Positions 1 to 6,267 of a stretch of DNA of 23,433 nucleotides are shown piece by piece. The notes under the pieces are model-generated. The model made no database searches and was not told the origin of the DNA. It saw only the letters and a list, made by a program, of their open reading frames with translations. Within the stretch, counting starts at the first letter, position 1. Each line of letters opens with the position of its first letter. Source of the DNA: Spirochaetales bacterium. Lineage in GTDB: Bacteria > Spirochaetota > Spirochaetia > Sphaerochaetales > Sphaerochaetaceae. The translations under genes were made by a program, and so were the position numbers. The DNA is taken from NCBI GenBank assembly GCA_022784805.1, contig JALFYG010000244.1:1-23433 (forward strand). Direction: 5' to 3'.

Positions 1-559
1 AAACAAGAAGGAATGTGTATACATTAACTGCTCCAATCTAAACTCCTCCATAATCGACTCTGATCTTTTTGGCCATAAGAAAGGAGCATATACTTCCGCA
101 GGTGAAAGCAGGACAGGACTACTAGGCAAGGCTGATGGCACCACTCTATTCTTAGACGAAGTTGGAGATCTACCTTTAGATACCCAAGGTAAGCTTCTTG
201 ATACCATTGAAAATGGCTCTTATAGGCCTGTAGGATCCGATACGGAGGAAAAGACAAACTTCAGACTTATTACAGCCGCCCAGAAGTCTCTTGAGGAGCT
301 TTTGGAAGAAAAGAAGATCAGAAGAGACTTCTATTACAGAATAAAAAACATCTCAATCAAGACTTCTCCCCTACGAGAACACCCAGAAGATATCCCAGAT
401 ATCATCAAGGCTTACGAAGAGAAAAGAAACATAGCTGAAGGGAGAATAAAGAATGATTATTCCAAGCTCATGGAATACATGTGGAATGGAAATGTCAGGG
501 AACTATATCACTTTCTAGATAGAATCTATTCTGCGAATAATAAATCAGATAACAAGTAA
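1..559 (+). CDS. Sigma-54 interaction AAA+ domain protein, 3' part (5' end outside window)
   Basis: The frame is open from base 2 to the TAA at 557-559, giving about 185 residues. The translation follows the NtrC-type AAA+ ATPase: a GAYTSA loop where the sigma-54-contacting GAFTGA motif belongs, a Walker B segment FLDEVGDL, an RRDFYYRI stretch matching the arginine-finger region, PLREHPEDIP, and WNGNVREL matching the sensor II WPGNVREL motif. Such domains hydrolyse ATP to remodel RNA polymerase-sigma-54. The Walker A motif must lie upstream of the window. Two oddities are visible: the fifth GAFTGA position is serine instead of glycine, and the protein stops about 15 residues after sensor II, so the usual C-terminal Fis-type helix-turn-helix is absent. 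It may act without DNA contact, or be a decaying paralogue. Family assignment is firm; function is not. Confidence 0.85.
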   Translation, partial: NKKECVYINCSNLNSSIIDSDLFGHKKGAYTSAGESRTGLLGKADGTTLFLDEVGDLPLDTQGKLLDTIENGSYRPVGSDTEEKTNFRLITAAQKSLEELLEEKKIRRDFYYRIKNISIKTSPLREHPEDIPDIIKAYEEKRNIAEGRIKNDYSKLMEYMWNGNVRELYHFLDRIYSANNKSDNK

Positions 560-661
560 AGACACTAGAAAGAAACAATAAAAACCAAGACCAAAACTCT
601 ATTTATTTCACCTAATTCACGTTAACTATAAGAATTAAAGCATTACTTTGGTTTCGTTTTA

Positions 662-689
662 CAAAAATGTGAAAAACTTGTGAAAAACT
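662..689 (+). repeat. 28-bp exact repeat, copy 1 (two 11-bp tandem units)
   Basis: Bases 662-689 are identical to 892-919. Each copy contains the 11-mer TGTGAAAAACT twice in direct succession (668-678 and 679-689), placing two DnaA-box-like motifs on the same face of the helix. Confidence 0.9.
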
Positions 690-739
690 CACTTAAAAAA
701 GAGTTTTTAACATTTTCACATCTGGGGTTTTCCCTATTG

Positions 740-757
740 CAAAGTTATATAACTTTG
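740..757. promoter_or_regulatory. 18-bp perfect palindrome, possible operator
   Basis: CAAAGTTAT followed by ATAACTTTG is a perfect inverted repeat with no spacer, typical in form of a site for a dimeric regulator. No regulator is identified. A cruciform or a chance AT-rich palindrome are alternatives. Confidence 0.35.
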
Positions 758-891
758 ATAAAAAAATTAATGGTTTAGTAAACATTAAATTCTTACTATA
801 TAAGGATTTAAATAATTATGTACAAGCGTTGTAGATTACCCATTTCAACGCCTTCAAAAAAGAGTTTTCCACAGAATAAATCCTTAATGTG

Positions 892-919
892 CAAAAATGT
901 GAAAAACTTGTGAAAAACT
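892..919 (+). repeat. 28-bp exact repeat, copy 2 (two 11-bp tandem units)
   Basis: This is identical to 662-689, with the tandem 11-mers at 898-908 and 909-919. The flanking bases differ on both sides, so the repeat ends are sharp. The two copies are 230 bp apart, start to start. Confidence 0.9.
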
Positions 920-996
920 ACATATAGTGTTCCCCTTTTTAGCTTAATACCTGTTCAGAAATTATGGTAGGTGTACATTTTGCAATAGATAATAAG

Positions 997-1026
997 TTGC
1001 TGAATAAGTCCTAGGAGGTCTATAAT
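997..1026 (+). promoter_or_regulatory. Putative sigma-70-type promoter of the PfkB kinase gene
   Basis: A -35-like TTGCTG (997-1002), an 18-bp spacer and a consensus -10 TATAAT (1021-1026) are followed six bases later by the ATG at 1033. A start site seven bases past the -10 would be the A of the ATG, giving a leaderless mRNA. A strong Shine-Dalgarno match AGGAGG (1013-1018) lies inside the spacer, 14 bases from the ATG, and would only be used by transcripts from further upstream. Confidence 0.5.
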
Positions 1027-1032
1027 CTTTTT

Positions 1033-2028
1033 ATGGCTAAAGTATACGGAATAGGTAACCCACTGATAGATTATCTCTGCTCTATCGAAGATAGAGATCT
1101 CGAAGCTCTTTCACTTAATAAAGGCACTATGCTTTTAATCGATAATGATAAACAGAAAGAAATAGTGGAATATACAAATGGTCGGGATATAACTTACTCC
1201 TGTGGTGGATCTTGCCCGAATACCATGGTCACCCTTTCCTCATTGGGAGTCGAGACGACTCTTGCAGGAAGTATAGGCAACGACTCATTGGGAGCAATGT
1301 ACAGAACCCAGCTAAAGAAAAGCGGAGTCATAGACCAACTTGTAACAAAGGATGGTGCCACAACCGGTACATCCATCATTCTTCTCACTCCTGACAAAGA
1401 AAGGACTATGAATACTTATCTGGGGGCAAACAGGCTTTTCAGCTCCGAGGATGTCATTGAGAAGAGCGTGGAGGAAGCTGATCTCTTTTATTTCACAGGT
1501 TATATGTGGGATACAGAGACTCAGCAGAAATCTGTTTTGAAGGCTTTGGAAATCTGTAAGAGATTAGGAAAGAAGGTAGCCTTTGATGTCGCCGATCCTT
1601 TTGCAGTAGGAAGATACAGACAGACTTTCCATAACCTTATTTCAGAGTACTGTGACATTGTCTTTGCCAACAGCGAAGAAGCTAGGTACTTAATGGATAA
1701 CTATGACCCATATGAGTGCTGCAAAAGCCTTGGAAAGCTTTGTCCTATTGCAATAGTAAAGAATGGAAAGAAAGGTTCCTTTATTTCTGAAGACAATGTC
1801 ATCACCCAGATACCTATGTATGGTACTTCCACTCCTGTAGATACTACCGGAGCAGGCGACACATATGCTGCAGGCTTCTTATATGGCTATCTCACGGGAC
1901 ACGACTGTGTAGAGTCATGTAATATAGCCTCATATCTGGCAGGAAAGATAATCAGTAAGATTGGAGCTCAGTTTACCCAGCCGCAATTGGAAGAGATCAA
2001 GGTATTCCTTTCTGAAAACTTTAAATAA
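1033..2028 (+). CDS. PfkB-family carbohydrate/nucleoside kinase (adenosine kinase-like)
   Basis: This 331-residue protein belongs to the ribokinase/PfkB fold, whose members phosphorylate sugars or nucleosides with ATP in the cytosol. The N-terminal family signature appears as GGSCPNTMVTLSSLG near residues 57-71. The C-terminal signature DTTGAGDTYAAGF near residues 270-282 carries the catalytic-base aspartate and the anion-hole GAGD. Length and the NPLIDY start fit adenosine kinase-like members, but the substrate cannot be read with certainty; ribokinase or fructokinase activity is possible. The ATG at 1033 is the only usable start, because the frame is closed by TAG at 1012-1014. It is a single-gene unit with its own promoter and a terminator at 2066-2097. 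No neighbour suggests a pathway. Confidence 0.88.
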   Translation: MAKVYGIGNPLIDYLCSIEDRDLEALSLNKGTMLLIDNDKQKEIVEYTNGRDITYSCGGSCPNTMVTLSSLGVETTLAGSIGNDSLGAMYRTQLKKSGVIDQLVTKDGATTGTSIILLTPDKERTMNTYLGANRLFSSEDVIEKSVEEADLFYFTGYMWDTETQQKSVLKALEICKRLGKKVAFDVADPFAVGRYRQTFHNLISEYCDIVFANSEEARYLMDNYDPYECCKSLGKLCPIAIVKNGKKGSFISEDNVITQIPMYGTSTPVDTTGAGDTYAAGFLYGYLTGHDCVESCNIASYLAGKIISKIGAQFTQPQLEEIKVFLSENFK

Positions 2029-2065
2029 TGTGTTACAGAAGGCTTTTGCTCTCTGTTTTCGTTGT

Positions 2066-2097
2066 AAAGGTTCTCTTCAATCAAAGGGAACCTTTTT
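2066..2097 (+). terminator. Rho-independent terminator after the PfkB kinase gene
   Basis: A 12-bp stem with one G-T pair (AAAGGTTCTCTT at 2066-2077 with AAGGGAACCTTT at 2084-2095) encloses a 6-base loop and runs into a T tract at 2093-2097. It starts 38 bases after the stop codon. Confidence 0.75.
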
Positions 2098-2111
2098 GGT
2101 ACAAGAGACTA

Positions 2112-2618
2112 TTAGACAGGAGTAAAGCCCCAATTTAAAGGGATGATCAAAAGCGGTATTCTTTCCCCGTTCTTTTTTCTGGTGATACATAGTCCCATGC
2201 TTCTGTACAGATTGGCCTTTTTATATACGTTTTCGTAGTCACTATTAACATTCGTGCATGCAAATATGGTGACGCCATCGGTTTTTAAGACATACTCAGA
2301 GTTGAGTTTGTGATAGACGTTTCTCACTGTTTCTTTATAGTCTTCAATATCTCTTTTATTGTAATCGAGACATTTCTCTTCTTCCTATGTGATAAGAGTG
2401 AAATCATTAATCTCCAAATCTCTCAGTGGAGCTTAACCGGAATAAAAACAGGACGCAAAACATTTCAAAATGGAAGCAAAAGAATTGTTGTCTCGTAACA
2501 ATTCGTTTGGGTTATCCCTATTTTTTTTCTGATTCTCATCAAGGATTAGTAATGTGTCAGCTTTGTTAAGAAGCTCCTTCATTTTTCTTTCTTTTCTAAT
2601 AACTGTTTCTCTATTCAT
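2112..2618 (-). pseudogene. Broken gene of unknown function with two in-frame stops
   Basis: An ATG at 2618, preceded by a good ribosome-binding site (AGGAG about seven bases upstream), opens a frame that begins MNRETVIRKERKMKELLNK. After 61 residues it meets TAA at 2433-2435, then TAG at 2385-2387, and afterwards stays open in the same frame to 2112. The last part contains KRDIEDYKETVRNVYHKLNSEY. With both stops read through, the product would be about 168 residues, charged and without membrane segments. The simplest reading is one gene disabled by two nonsense changes. The alternative is a genuine 61-residue peptide (2433-2618) plus non-coding DNA. I do not recognise the family. Confidence 0.45.
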
Positions 2619-2705
2619 ATTTGTTCTCCTATTATTAAAAACAGAAAAATCCTGAAATTTGTTCAAAAAAAATAATTGGGCTATAGGAAGAAAAACTATT
2701 GTCAT

Positions 2706-2738
2706 AAAAAAAGGCTGCAGATATCACTACCCACAGCC
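2706..2738 (-). terminator. Terminator downstream of khpB/jag (minus strand)
   Basis: Read on the minus strand, GGCTG and CAGCC form a stem around a 16-base loop, followed directly by seven T residues (plus-strand A tract 2706-2712). It lies about 70 bases past the khpB stop. The stem is short but the U tract is good. Confidence 0.55.
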
Positions 2739-2782
2739 ATACATTAACGAATCCTATTTTACATAAAGTAGCAAGAAAGCTT

Positions 2783-2799
2783 CCGTCCCTTTAGGGCGG
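2783..2799 (-). repeat. GC-rich hairpin immediately after the khpB stop
   Basis: On the minus strand CCGCCCT pairs with AGGGACGG around two bases, with one bulge. It begins eight bases after the khpB stop codon and is followed by AAGCTTTCTTGCTAC. The pattern resembles, from memory, the right-end hairpins of IS200/IS605-family elements, but no transposase is present. It could equally be an mRNA-stabilising 3' hairpin. Confidence 0.4.
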
Positions 2800-2806
2800 C
2801 GGTAGT

Positions 2807-3505
2807 TCACTTCACAGGAATGATTCTTACCTGCTTATAAAGGCCATCGCCTTCACTCTTAGTCTCAACACCTTCAAAGTCATTGAGAGCAGTATGGACA
2901 AGTCTTCTCTCGAAAGGATTCATTGGATCGAGGAGTCTGCTCTTTCCTGTCCTTCTTACAATTTCAGCTGTCTTATAAGCATTGCGGACAATCTGTTCCT
3001 CATGTCTCATTCTGTAGTCTTCGCTGTCTACGACAACTTTGATGTCTGGATCGATGTTTCCGGCAAATACGTTGGCGATAAGCTGAATTGCATCAAGGTT
3101 CTTACCCTTTCTTCCGATGATATAAGAAGAGTCAGGGGAATCGATGTTGATGCCGACTTTGCTTTCTCTTCTGAAGTTGATAGTTGCCTCACCTTCATAT
3201 CCCATCTTCTCAACAAGTGTGTTAAGGAACTCCAAAGTCTTTCTTTCAACATCGCTTATTGGCTGAAGACAGGAACCTTTCTCGGCTCTCTCTTCGTTTT
3301 CATCTTTCTCCTCGATGCTTTCTTCCTCTACAGCCTCTTCATCTTCACCATAGTAGACTCTGATTCTGCATAAAGGCTTCTTAAAGAGGCCCTTCTTGAC
3401 GTTTTCGAGAATCTCGACATCAAAGTCTCCACCCTCTAATCCAAGCTCCTCTATGGCTTTATTTCTAGCTTCTTCTTCAGTTCTAGCTTCAAACTCTTTA
3501 TACAT
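2807..3505 (-). CDS. khpB: RNA-binding protein KhpB/Jag (Jag_N, KH and R3H domains)
   Basis: This cytosolic RNA-binding protein of 232 residues is usually encoded next to yidC; its family has been linked to RNA regulation and cell-envelope control. The Jag N-terminal domain occupies roughly residues 1-50 (MYKEFEARTEEEARNKAIEE). A glutamate-rich linker follows at about 55-85. A KH domain carries the GRKG loop within SSYIIGRKGKNLDAI, and the C-terminal R3H domain shows ERRLVHTAL. The ATG at 3505 is preferred because it has a GGAG site about nine bases upstream and starts exactly at the Jag_N fold; the open frame further upstream overlaps yidC. It starts 13 bases after the yidC stop, so the two are very likely co-transcribed. 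Confidence 0.92.
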   Translation of the reverse strand: MYKEFEARTEEEARNKAIEELGLEGGDFDVEILENVKKGLFKKPLCRIRVYYGEDEEAVEEESIEEKDENEERAEKGSCLQPISDVERKTLEFLNTLVEKMGYEGEATINFRRESKVGINIDSPDSSYIIGRKGKNLDAIQLIANVFAGNIDPDIKVVVDSEDYRMRHEEQIVRNAYKTAEIVRRTGKSRLLDPMNPFERRLVHTALNDFEGVETKSEGDGLYKQVRIIPVK

Positions 3506-3518
3506 ATGTAAACTCCAA

Positions 3519-5291
3519 TTATTTCTTATTTCTCTTCTTCGCTGCAGCTTTCTTCTGAGCCTTGGCGGCATCCTTTTCCTCTATTTCCTTTTTATATCCT
3601 GCAACAGTCTTCTTGTTGGTGTATACCTGCTGAAGAATAGCCAGAAGGTTGGACATTGTCCAATATACGAGGAGTCCGGAAGGAGCATTGTAAAGGATAA
3701 AGAAGAACAAGATTGACATACCATAAGTCATGAACCATGTCATACCCTTACTTCCAGCCTGACCAGATGTTGCTGACTGAGTTATCTTCATAGAGAAGAT
3801 CATTGAAGCAGTGTAGATTATTGGCAACAAGTGGATGTCGGCTCCGATGAAAGGAATGTTAAATGGCAAAGTAAAGATAGTCTCTGGAACTGAAAGGTCT
3901 GTGATCCATCCAGGGATGAACATAGCTCCTCTGAGAGAGAAATCTTTGTTCAACAGTCCATAGAGTCCAATGAAGATTGGGAACTGAATGAGCATTGGAA
4001 GACAAGAACCCATTGGGTTGATTCCCTCTTCTTTGTAAAGCTTTGCCATAGCTGCATTCTGAGCTTCTGGATCATCTTTATATTTGGTCTGTATTTCCTG
4101 AAGCTTAGGCTGCAATGCACTCATCTTCGCTGTTGATTCCGTACCCTTCTTTGAAAGAGGAATCAAAATAAGCTTTGTAAGGATTGTAAGAAGAATGATG
4201 GCCACACCATAGTTTGGAATAATGAAATAGAACATCTCCAAAAGAACCTTCAAAATCTTCTCAAGCCAGCTCAACCATGATACATCAAGGGCCTTCTTAA
4301 GGTTGTGGTTGGAAAGACCGAAGATATTGTCCTTGGCGTTATCATAGATACCAAGTGTAGTTGAGAGCTGAGGACCACAATAGAATGAATATACATCAGT
4401 AGTCTTTGAGTCCCCTGAAGCAGTTCTGGACATGTAAATAGTGTTCTTCTGAGATAATGTTTCACCAGATGTCTGTACAGCTTCTGTGTAAGAGACCACA
4501 TTCTGAGTCTCAGGAATGAGAAGGAATGCGAAATACTTACCTACGACTCCAGCCCAGCCCATCTGATCCTGAGATGTGAAGTTACCACTGTTTACAGTCT
4601 TTCTTGAATTCTTTTCAGCAAGCTTATAGTAGACTCTTCTATAGTCGTAGTTACCGTTGAGTGACTGGAATTCAGGACCTACCTGAGATCCTACAGAGAG
4701 TGTATACATCTGGGAATCGATGTTGATTGGGATTGGTGATCCATCCTTTGTATAGACAGATACAGCCATCTGGATCATATATTCATCATTCTCTGGAATG
4801 GCAAATTTCTTCTCAATTACAAATTCAGTGCCAGTGGTCTCTTCCTTATAGGAACGAGTAAAGGCTACCTGAGTAATAGAATCATTCTTTCCCTGTACAG
4901 CCTTGGATTCTACGGTGTAATCAAAGACATCATCTATTGGAGACAATTTGTCCTTGCCCCAATAAAGCATGAATGCATTGTTGTCACCTTCCTCTGAAAG
5001 AATAAGATTTACATCATTCTTCTTGTCATAGATAGACTCGATGGTTCCACCCTTTGGATCAAAAGTGATATCCAAAGAAGATGAAGATACATTAAATGTA
5101 GATGTATCTCCATCGGAGCCAACAGGCGTAAACGAGGCTGATGCAAGTGAAGGAACTGGAACGTTTTCAACAACTTCCGTTACGGTTTCTGATTCATTAA
5201 TTTCAGTGGACAGCAGAGTCTGCTGATAAGCCATTCCTACTGTAATTACAATTACACAGAGAATGACAGCAATGATAGTATTCCTATCCAT
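3519..5291 (-). CDS. yidC: Membrane protein insertase YidC
   Basis: YidC inserts and folds inner-membrane proteins, alone or with SecYEG. The 590-residue product has an N-terminal membrane anchor (about residues 4-23), a long periplasmic beta domain (to about residue 330) and then the conserved 60KD-IMP core. The core starts at LLEMFYFIIPNYGVAIILLT (about 348-367), followed by the cytoplasmic hairpin with MSALQPKLQEIQTKY and GINPMGSCLPMLIQFPIF. The lysine-rich tail (EKDAAKAQKKAAAKKRNKK) suits ribosome contact. The large periplasmic domain indicates a Gram-negative-type envelope. The ATG at 5291 is preferred over a GTG at 5297, because the AGGAG ribosome-binding site sits five bases before the ATG and would overlap the GTG. 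It lies between rnpA and khpB; no yidD ORF is seen in the 75-base gap after rnpA. Confidence 0.97.
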   Translation of the reverse strand: MDRNTIIAVILCVIVITVGMAYQQTLLSTEINESETVTEVVENVPVPSLASASFTPVGSDGDTSTFNVSSSSLDITFDPKGGTIESIYDKKNDVNLILSEEGDNNAFMLYWGKDKLSPIDDVFDYTVESKAVQGKNDSITQVAFTRSYKEETTGTEFVIEKKFAIPENDEYMIQMAVSVYTKDGSPIPINIDSQMYTLSVGSQVGPEFQSLNGNYDYRRVYYKLAEKNSRKTVNSGNFTSQDQMGWAGVVGKYFAFLLIPETQNVVSYTEAVQTSGETLSQKNTIYMSRTASGDSKTTDVYSFYCGPQLSTTLGIYDNAKDNIFGLSNHNLKKALDVSWLSWLEKILKVLLEMFYFIIPNYGVAIILLTILTKLILIPLSKKGTESTAKMSALQPKLQEIQTKYKDDPEAQNAAMAKLYKEEGINPMGSCLPMLIQFPIFIGLYGLLNKDFSLRGAMFIPGWITDLSVPETIFTLPFNIPFIGADIHLLPIIYTASMIFSMKITQSATSGQAGSKGMTWFMTYGMSILFFFILYNAPSGLLVYWTMSNLLAILQQVYTNKKTVAGYKKEIEEKDAAKAQKKAAAKKRNKK

Positions 5292-5366
5292 TTTCACTCC
5301 TGACAGGATATGCTTCTCGGTACCTGGAAAGTTGGAATAGGAACTCTGCTGATGAGGAAAAGGGAA

Positions 5367-5729
5367 CTATTTCCTGTTTGACCTGTCCAATAGGCTGATA
5401 AACCCGGACTCAAGCAAGGAAAAACTGGAAACCTTCCCAGGGTACACTATGAGGACATAGTCCTTTGTAGTTTCTGTAGTGCATTCTTGGTATGGATGAC
5501 GACCATGATAGTTACGGAATATCTCCTTCGCCCTACGACGAAGTAGATTTCTATCCACAGCACGACCATAGTGTTTTGCAGGAATTACAATAAACCTGTC
5601 ATAACCAAGACTATTTTTAAGACTAATTAATCGCATTCCAAGGCAGGAATATTTCTCCCCAGACTTGAAAATGCGATCAATATCGTCTTTCTTTCTTAGT
5701 AATTCCGTCTTAGTAAGGCTTCTTCTCAT
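5367..5729 (-). CDS. rnpA: Ribonuclease P protein component
   Basis: RnpA is the protein subunit of RNase P, which removes 5' leaders from pre-tRNAs. The 120-residue product has the RNR signature (AVDRNLLRRRAKEIFRNYH) near residues 58-76 and the N-terminal LTKTELLRKKDDIDRIFKSG region. The chosen ATG (5729) lies inside the end of rpmH, overlapping it by 20 bases in another frame; its own ribosome-binding site is poor, so translation is probably coupled to rpmH. The frame stays open upstream to a TTG at 5819, which would add 30 residues encoded almost wholly within rpmH. yidC follows after 75 bases. Confidence 0.92.
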   Translation of the reverse strand: MRRSLTKTELLRKKDDIDRIFKSGEKYSCLGMRLISLKNSLGYDRFIVIPAKHYGRAVDRNLLRRRAKEIFRNYHGRHPYQECTTETTKDYVLIVYPGKVSSFSLLESGFISLLDRSNRK

Positions 5730-5877
5730 CACTGACGGTAAGGCTATGTCTGCCCTTGGCTCTTCTTCTGGCAAGAACCTTGCGTCCGCCCTTTGTAGCC
5801 ATTCTAGCGCGGAATCCAAACTTTCTTGTTCTCTTAGTCTTACTCGGCTGGTAAGTTCTGATACCTTTAGTGCTCAT
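5710..5877 (-). CDS. rpmH: 50S ribosomal protein L34
   Basis: This 55-residue basic protein begins MSTKGIRTYQPSKTKRTRKF and continues with GFRARMATKGGRKVLARRRAKGRHSL, the hallmark L34 sequence. It is a structural protein of the large ribosomal subunit. The ATG at 5877 has a GGAG site six bases upstream. The C-terminal tail (TVSDEKKPY) is slightly longer than in short L34 proteins. Its last 20 bases overlap the start of rnpA in a different frame. The rpmH-rnpA-yidC-khpB order is the classical origin-proximal arrangement. Confidence 0.97.
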   Translation of the reverse strand: MSTKGIRTYQPSKTKRTRKFGFRARMATKGGRKVLARRRAKGRHSLTVSDEKKPY

Positions 5878-5973
5878 ATCTAACTCCAATTCTCTTTATC
5901 GCATAAAGCGGTGATGTCGTTTTCAGGGACACTAATCCCAATTTCTGAAGTCTATCAGTCTCTGTAATCGTGG

Positions 5974-6267
5974 TCAATACCCTTTCACCACAACAATTTC
6001 CTTTATATTGGCATCAGGAAACATAGTATTCCAATCTCTTATTATCCTGGTTCTCTCCATCATTAGGAGAGAACGGGAGGAAAGAGAGTTGGCTTTTACA
6101 TAAATTCTTCCTTTTTTCAGTTCCATACTGTCCAGTCTTGTACATGAACTGAGGCGTATTCCTGCTATCACAGGCCAAGATGAGAAGTATTTCTGGCGAG
6201 AGAAATCTATGTTATTTGATTTCAAATATTCTTCAATTCCATCCCAAAGGGTTTTTTCTTCAGACAT
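5974..6267 (-). CDS. DUF721/DciA-family protein (putative helicase-loader homologue)
   Basis: This 97-residue protein fits the DUF721 family: YFSSWPVIAGIRLSSCTRLDSMELKKGRIYVKANS matches the family pattern of a tryptophan-centred helix, a glycine, and a strand with a hydrophobic 'g.l.v.v.s' stretch. DciA members load or recruit the DnaB replicative helicase in bacteria lacking DnaC or DnaI; that is family knowledge and not visible here. It overlaps the end of recF by eight bases, so the two are translationally coupled, and it sits in the dnaA-dnaN-recF run, which supports a replication role. Only the compact DUF721 domain is present. The assignment comes from pattern and context, so it is good but not certain. 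Confidence 0.72.
   Translation of the reverse strand: MSEEKTLWDGIEEYLKSNNIDFSRQKYFSSWPVIAGIRLSSCTRLDSMELKKGRIYVKANSLSSRSLLMMERTRIIRDWNTMFPDANIKEIVVVKGY

Larger units (their letters stand above)
560..1032. other. Gene-free region with DnaA-box-like 9-mers
   Basis: No convincing ORF or RNA gene is visible in these 473 bases. They hold TTTTCCACA at 865-873, four TGTGAAAAAC 10-mers at 668, 679, 898 and 909, TTTTTAACA at 704-712 and TTTTCACA at 713-720. The same motif family occurs in the dnaA-dnaN spacer. An 18-bp palindrome (740-757) and the promoter of the PfkB kinase gene also lie here. DnaA binding is inferred from motif similarity only. Confidence 0.5.

Noticed and set aside
662..919. 28-bp repeats as a CRISPR array
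   Set aside because: There are only two copies with about 200 bases between them, no further units and no cas genes in the window.
3028..3373. ORFs overlapping khpB on both strands
   Set aside because: Frame shadows; khpB has clear Jag_N, KH and R3H signatures in one frame.
3506..3571. Upstream extension of KhpB/Jag
   Set aside because: It overlaps the yidC 3' end and lacks a ribosome-binding site; the Jag_N domain starts at 3505.
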